A stretch of DNA of 64,000 nt. It comes from Stomorhina lunata. Lineage: Eukaryota > Arthropoda > Insecta > Diptera > Rhiniidae. Below are positions 59,471 through 64,000 of this stretch, piece by piece. Location: NCBI GenBank assembly GCA_933228675.1, contig OW121743.1, forward strand, positions 65,235,540-65,299,539. The letters are read 5' to 3'. Position numbers and translations under genes: made by a program. The stretch's first letter is position 1. The number at the start of each line of letters is the position of its first letter. The notes under the pieces are model-generated. The model was not told the origin of the DNA. It was given only the letters and a program-made list of their open reading frames with translations, and searched no databases.

Positions 59471-60754
59471 CAGGGTGGCCCAGAAAGTGGTGTGAATTGC
59501 TTATAACTTTTTATTTAAGAGATATTTTTTTAATTTTTTTTTTTAAATACATTAAATTTATGGGGAATATTTTTGGATTAGTTATTAAAAATGATATCCC
59601 GCAAGTGGTGGCCATATTCTGCTTCGCACAAATGTGCTCTTTCCAACACATTTTCCATGACCTTTCGCAAAACTTCCGGTGGTATGTTGTTAATTTCTTC
59701 TAGAATATTGGTTTTTAACTCCTCAATAGTCCTAGGCTTATTAACATAAACTTTTCCTTTTAAATAGCCCCAAAGAAAACAGTCTGGAACGGTTAAATCC
59801 GGGGACCGCGGAGGCCAATTAAAATTGCTGTTACGAGAAGTTATTCTTTCACCAAAGATGTCGCGTAAAAGAGTCATTGTGGCCCTCGCAGTGTGCGCTG
59901 TGGCTCCATCCTGTTGGAACCATATTTGCGGATGGTGTTCCACGGCTGGCCTTACAAAATTTTGCAACATGGCCCGATATCGATCACCATTGACGGAAAT
60001 GGCGACACCTTGTTCATTTTCAAAAAAAATGGGCCAATGATCCTTTCTGAAGAAACACCGCACCAAACGGTACACTTAACTGGGTGCAATTGTCGTTGAT
60101 GAAGTACTCTCGGGTTTTCCGTAGCCCATATCCTACAGTTTTGCTTGTTAACGAACCCATTTAATTGATTGGCTTCGTCACTCATTATTAAGTTATGAAT
60201 AAAATTTGGATTCTCTTGTGCTTTTTGCTGGAAATAAATTGCATAGTCAAGTCGTTGCTGGTAATCTGTTGGTTTCAATTCTTGGACAAGTTGAATTTTG
60301 TATGGAAACAATCCTATGGTGTGCAAAATTCGCTGCAGCGACGTTCTTGAGAGGCCCAGTTGTGACGAACGTCTCCTGGTTGATGTTTCTGGATCCTCCC
60401 GAATACTCTCCTGTACCACTTGAATATTGTCAGCCGTGTGGACAGTTCGGTGTCTGCCGGGACCAGGAAGGTTCCTTACTGCTCCTTGTTCTCGAAAATT
60501 TGCAACCAGACGGTTTATTGTTGACTGAGAGGGTGCAACCCGCACATTAAATTGACGACGGTATGCACGCTGAGTCAACACAATGGACCGTTGATTTGAA
60601 AAGTAAATTTCAACAATTTGGGCACGTTGTTCAATTGTGTATTGCTCCATTATAAATTATCCAAGTCTTCTTTACAAAATACTGAAAAGAAAAAAAAATA
60701 TAATAAAAAAGTTATAAGGAATTCACACCACTTCGGTCTTTCTGGGCCACCCTG
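59471..60754 (-). mobile_element. Tc1/mariner element, CAGGGTGGCCC family, near full length
   Basis: Inverted ends CAGGGTGGCCCAGAAAG and CTTTCTGGGCCACCCTG, flanked by TA duplications (59469-59470 and 60755-60756); 1284 bp. Beyond the first 17 bp the inverted homology resumes after an 8-bp offset (AGTGGTGTGAATT.CTTATAAC). It was inserted into a degenerate AGTAAAATTT repeat. It shares ends with the deleted element at 22.4 kb. Confidence 0.92.
59578..60650 (-). pseudogene. Mariner-type transposase with one homopolymer frameshift
   Basis: The N-terminal half starts at ATG 60650 (MEQYTIEQRAQIVEIYF, RAYRRQFNV, RLVANFREQGAV, ETSTRRRSSQLGLS, YKIQLVQELKP) and includes the first catalytic Asp (MSDEANQLNGFVNKQN). 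The second half (to 59578) has FQQDGATAHT and NWPPRSPDLTVPD, with the DD41D spacing, and ends HHLRDIIFNN. The halves are in different frames; the switch lies in a run of eight T (minus strand, about 60027-60034). All three acidic residues are present. Of the copies here it is the least damaged apart from the frameshift. Length would be about 357 residues, usual for the family. Confidence 0.9.
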
Positions 60755-60968
60755 TAGATAGTAAAATTTTCTAAATTTAATTATTATAATTAAGTTTTTA
60801 TAATTCGACCGTTTAAAGTATATTATGATGTATATTTTCGAAAGATGACTATTAATAGTAAACTTTTAAAAAGTTAACTATTATAGTAAATTTTGAAAAA
60901 TGTTAAAAAAATATTTATATACAATTTTCTAAAATTCAATTTATTACAGAAAATTTTCAAAAATGTAT
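60755..60968. repeat. Degenerate AGTAAA(A)TTTT repeat
   Basis: Loosely repeated ATAGTAAATTTT(C/G)(A/G)AAAA motifs about every 30 bp, continuing the series left of the mariner (59350-59468). It looks like a decayed member of the TATAG-AAATTTT satellite group. Confidence 0.45.
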
Positions 60969-60969
60969 G

Positions 60970-63335
60970 TATATGGGCAAATCCTGCGTGACGGATGATA
61001 CATTTGTACGGATTTTGTTGTACTTAAATGTAAATGAAGATATCACAATGAAAATATGTAGTCATGTAGACCAATAAGATCTAAAAGCAAAAGACTAAAA
61101 AAAATTCCCAATTTTAACTAAAAAATTCCCCAATTCCCAACTCGGGAGAAAAAGGGTTTCAAAAAATGAGTTTCTTTACAAAAATGGCAACACTGACTCT
61201 ATTTGCAGCTCGTTTCAGAAAAAACTTTTCCAATCAATAACAGATATATTAGAAAATATCGATATTATTATTTTTTTCAAATCGGTGCTTTGCCTTTTAA
61301 GAAATTTTTATTTAAACCAAAATTTTTTTACAAATTGTCATTTTTTGGAGAGGGCATGTGCGAGGACCAAAAGTCCAATTAGCAAGAAATTTATTTTATA
61401 CGCATTCTCATTATGTTTTCTTTTAAAAACTTTAAAAATATTTTTATGTTTCTTAAGAAAATATTTTTTATTAGTGAAAATATAGCTATCTTTTAGGGAA
61501 AAACTCAAAAAAAAAAGCGAAATTTTTTTTAAGTTTCAATTTTGAATATTTTTAACTTTTAAACGAAAGAAGACATCTGTAACCAACTTGCACAAAAATT
61601 ATTTAGAATTTTGTTACAATTTTAACGAATATTCTTAAAAAATTTTTGATCTTCAGATGCGTCCACCAGATCAAAAAAAGCTTAAAAAAATAGGTAAAAA
61701 ATCAACCCAAAAACTCCTTTTTATCCAAATATCTCGAAACCCAAAGGAGATAACCTACACATGTAAGCGTATTTTTTGTAGACCTTCTAAAGGAGAACTT
61801 AAGTTTAAAATTTCTTTTCAATCCATTCATAAATGGATTTTTGGCGAATTTTTAAAAAAGTCGAACACCCGAGGTGACCAACTTTGAAGGTCCCTCAATC
61901 ACTCTCCCGAAACCTCATGGGCCAGTGCTTTTGAAAATCAACTCGAATGCTCCTTGACTATCACCATGCCATTTTCATTTCTAGTCGTTCAAAAGTTACA
62001 GAATTATTTCCAAAAAAAAGCGTCCGTAAACCACTGTGTGCCGTTCTACACTAGATATCTTTTCACAGATTTCCGATAATATTAGCCCATCGATAGTGCT
62101 ATTGAATGGCATTTGCTAATTTACATACTTCTTTTGGAGTTAAAAGATATTCGCTTTAAAAGTGCTGTGACGGACGCTACGAAAAATGGCAGTGACTTTT
62201 TTTCAACACATGTTTTTGTAATTTTCATCAAATCGGTCATAGTAATAAACAAATTTTAAATACATTATAGAAAGAGAGAAATCAGAGGATTGCAAAGCAG
62301 CTTTTATAAAATATTTTAAAGTTTCCAGTTTCACCAAAAATCCATAAATGAACTGTTGCGGACGCTACGTGACGGACGATACAGTTTTTACTTGAATGTT
62401 TTTTATTAGGAAAAAAGTCATATTTTATATTTTTTAAGGATTCGTTAATCAGTGAATATAATGGTCTTATTTGTTCCCGAATTTCATCTCCTCCCTTTTC
62501 ATGTTCGCGGTTAAAATGCGATTTTTGGGTACAATTTAATATTTAACAAAACGGCTACATACATATATTTATTTAAAGTTTTTCACTTTTTACATCTTAT
62601 TTTTCGTCGAAAGAATCAAATTTCAAAAGCATCAGACATGCCCCACTGTATATTTTTATAACACCTAATATCTTAAATTTAATCTTTGGATATAGACAAT
62701 GTTATTGCCTTATGAATAAGACAGATATGTGTTTGTAAATATTGTATTTAATAAATATCATTTTTTGGAAAAATTATATACTGTGACGGACGCTACACAA
62801 TTTCCTATACATATTATTCTGTAAAATGCTATATAAACATCTATATATTTTTAGCCTAATTTAAGGCGTACTATAAGTTATCTTTACGAACCAACTTCAA
62901 TTGGAGAAAAAAGATAAATTGCACTAGTCAAATTAAAAAAAAAAAACTTTATTTCTGTGACGGACGCTACACACTGGGAGGTCTTTTTAACTTGCCGTTA
63001 TTTATGTCACTCCAATTACTTTTGATGGTTTTTTTTACTTCTAATTGTATAAAATTAAGCAGACTTTGAGCCCATTATGAAACTTGATACCTAAATGCAT
63101 GTTTTTGTAATTTTTATGAACTTTTAAAAACCCATTAGTTTAAAAAATGTATAAAAATTCGAGATGGGTGCAAATAAACTTCTGCCATTCACGAAGACAG
63201 CGATCAAAAATTGTATCCATTATATGTTCTAAAGGATCAATATAAATAAAATTTTTCATAAACACAAATACGTGATTTTGACAGTTTTAAAATTTTGTCC
63301 TTGGTTAAACGTTTTTCAGATTCGCCCATATATAG
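60970..63335 (-). mobile_element. GTAGCGTCCGTCAC-marked element, copy 2
   Basis: About 2.37 kb with inverted ends TATATGGGCAAATCCTG (60971) and CAGATTCGCCCATATATAG (63318). The motif CTGTGACGGACGCTACACA (reverse of the 19-mer) is at 62781-62799 and 62955-62973. A shorter form is at 62165-62180 and a double motif (GCGGACGCTACGTGACGGAC) within 62352-62384. The end at 60984 has the related GCGTGACGGATGATACATTTG. Relative to copy 1 it is reversed, and it has about 1 kb extra near its left end (61.01-62.03 kb). No transposase is visible, so it is presumably non-autonomous; superfamily unknown. Confidence 0.75.
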
Positions 63336-63390
63336 TTTTTTTTTTTAATTCGACAGCTTTTGGAAAAAAATTGGACAACATTATTTTTGG

Positions 63391-63536
63391 ACAAATAGGT
63401 CTCTTATATAACATTTTCGAAAATTCTTCTATTTATAGCATTTTTATTATTTTTGGAGAAATAGGTGGTCTCTTATATAACATTTTCGAAAATTCTTCTA
63501 TTTATAGCATTTTTTTTTTTTTTTTGAAAAAAGAGA
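63391..63536. repeat. 73-bp tandem duplication with satellite-like core
   Basis: Two adjacent near-identical units: GGTCTCTTATATAACATTTT, CGAAAATTCTTCTATTTATA, GCATTTTT and a GGAGAAATAGGT-type join. The ACATTTTCGAAAATTCTTCT core resembles the P450-intron satellite unit. Confidence 0.8.
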
Positions 63537-63811
63537 TTTTAATAAAAAATTAAGATACAAATTTCTTAATAGAAATTTTTGAAAAATTTATAGTCAATTT
63601 TCGAAAATTCAAATATATTTTTTTGAACTTCAGAAATAATTTTTTTAAAGAACTTATTATTTTTGGTCGAGACTGTATGAAAAACATAAACACAATCCCT
63701 TCAGCCGGTATGCCGGCATAGTAAAAAACACTTTGTTTGAAGCTTACTTGTTATTAAAAAGCTTTTGAACAGTACATAAAGCTTTATATATTAAAAAAGA
63801 GAATCAATTCC

Positions 63812-63956
63812 AGGGCTGCCAGATTTGGGGTTTTGGCCCCAAAGTTGGGGATATTCAATCTTCAAAAAGGCGAACAAAATTGGTTTGGGGCTTGGCGATT
63901 TTATTGGGGATTTTTTAGGGAAATTTTAACTTGTGAACTTAAAACTTCATATTTTA
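63812..63956. mobile_element. Possible hAT-like left end, cut off or interrupted
   Basis: CAGGGCTGCCAGATTTGGGG has the CAGNGNTGCCA start common among hAT termini and is followed by palindromic GGGGTTTTGGCCCC. The right end is not in the window, so this is tentative. A piggyBac-like MITE follows at 63961. Confidence 0.3.
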
Positions 63957-64000
63957 TTAACCCTGGAACGTCATCCTTCGTCAAAATGACTACGGAAAAT
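63957..64000. mobile_element. piggyBac-like MITE, left end only (window edge)
   Basis: TTAA (63957-63960) followed by CCCTGGAACGTCATCC, TTCGTCAAAATGACTACGG: the same terminus as the MITE at 8024-8301. It continues past the window. Confidence 0.85.

Overview
The window looks like a dipteran (fly) nuclear genome segment. It is very AT-rich. It carries insect-type split genes (a TATA/Inr promoter followed by a tiny first exon that encodes only Met-Lys), a CYP28-like cytochrome P450, and a dense load of Tc1/mariner, hAT-like, piggyBac-like, LINE, SINE and satellite sequence. No bacterial gene, rRNA, CRISPR array or viral gene was seen. I would guess a brachyceran, perhaps calyptrate, fly; that is inference from gene types and repeats only.

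Only three host protein genes can be supported. (1) A glycine-rich secreted, probably cuticular, protein on + (exons 13315-13320 and 19471-20109), whose 6.15 kb intron is filled with transposable elements. (2) A secreted protein of about 1072 residues built from (G/A)PDYLPP repeats on + (exons 42031-42036 and 42191-45403). (3) A seven-exon P450 on - (56531-51996). Its heme-binding half is separated from the K-helix exon by a 2.7 kb intron that is almost entirely a quasi-palindromic 29/31-bp satellite, and its first exon shows an apparent frameshift. Genes 1 and 2 share one architecture: the signal peptide is split after Met-Lys.

Most of the rest is repeats. Layout: 29-bp satellite (1-909); a long-inverted-repeat element with 120-bp internal subrepeats, a mariner relic and a clean MITE insertion (2226-5789), with a single-arm relative at 23215-24662; a three-copy TIR family (5945-6953, 21363-23125, 58190-58560); a nested inverted element holding a piggyBac-like MITE and a hammerhead-ribozyme-like motif (7970-8617); a TIR element enclosing a LINE fragment (9109-11046); tRNA-derived SINEs (11 kb, 46.8 kb, 48 kb, scrap at 57 kb); a dispersed family with inverted TACCCACCATCAA ends (14-17 kb, 39.6-41 kb, fragments elsewhere); a hAT-like MITE with an 8-bp duplication (17606-18329); an RNase-H-bearing LINE with a 14-bp target duplication (27418-29905); large satellite fields (33.5-37.2, 38.1-39.1, 52.5-55.2 and 57.1-58.1 kb); and a paired element family marked by periodic TGTGTAGCGTCCGTCACAG motifs (48.5-49.9 and 61.0-63.3 kb, opposite orientations).

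At least four lineages of Tc1/mariner elements are present. Where the last two catalytic Asp residues can be measured their spacing fits DD41D. Each copy is broken in a different way: loss of the first Asp in an otherwise open frame (50 kb), loss of the third Asp plus a nonsense codon (26 kb), a single homopolymer frameshift (60 kb), and internal deletion (22 kb). The less routine observations are the set of satellites sharing a CTATAG/TATAGG plus AAATTTT core, the alternating inverted arms of the 33-37 kb array, the hammerhead-like fold at 8.35-8.40 kb, and the GTAGCGTCCGTCAC-marked element.
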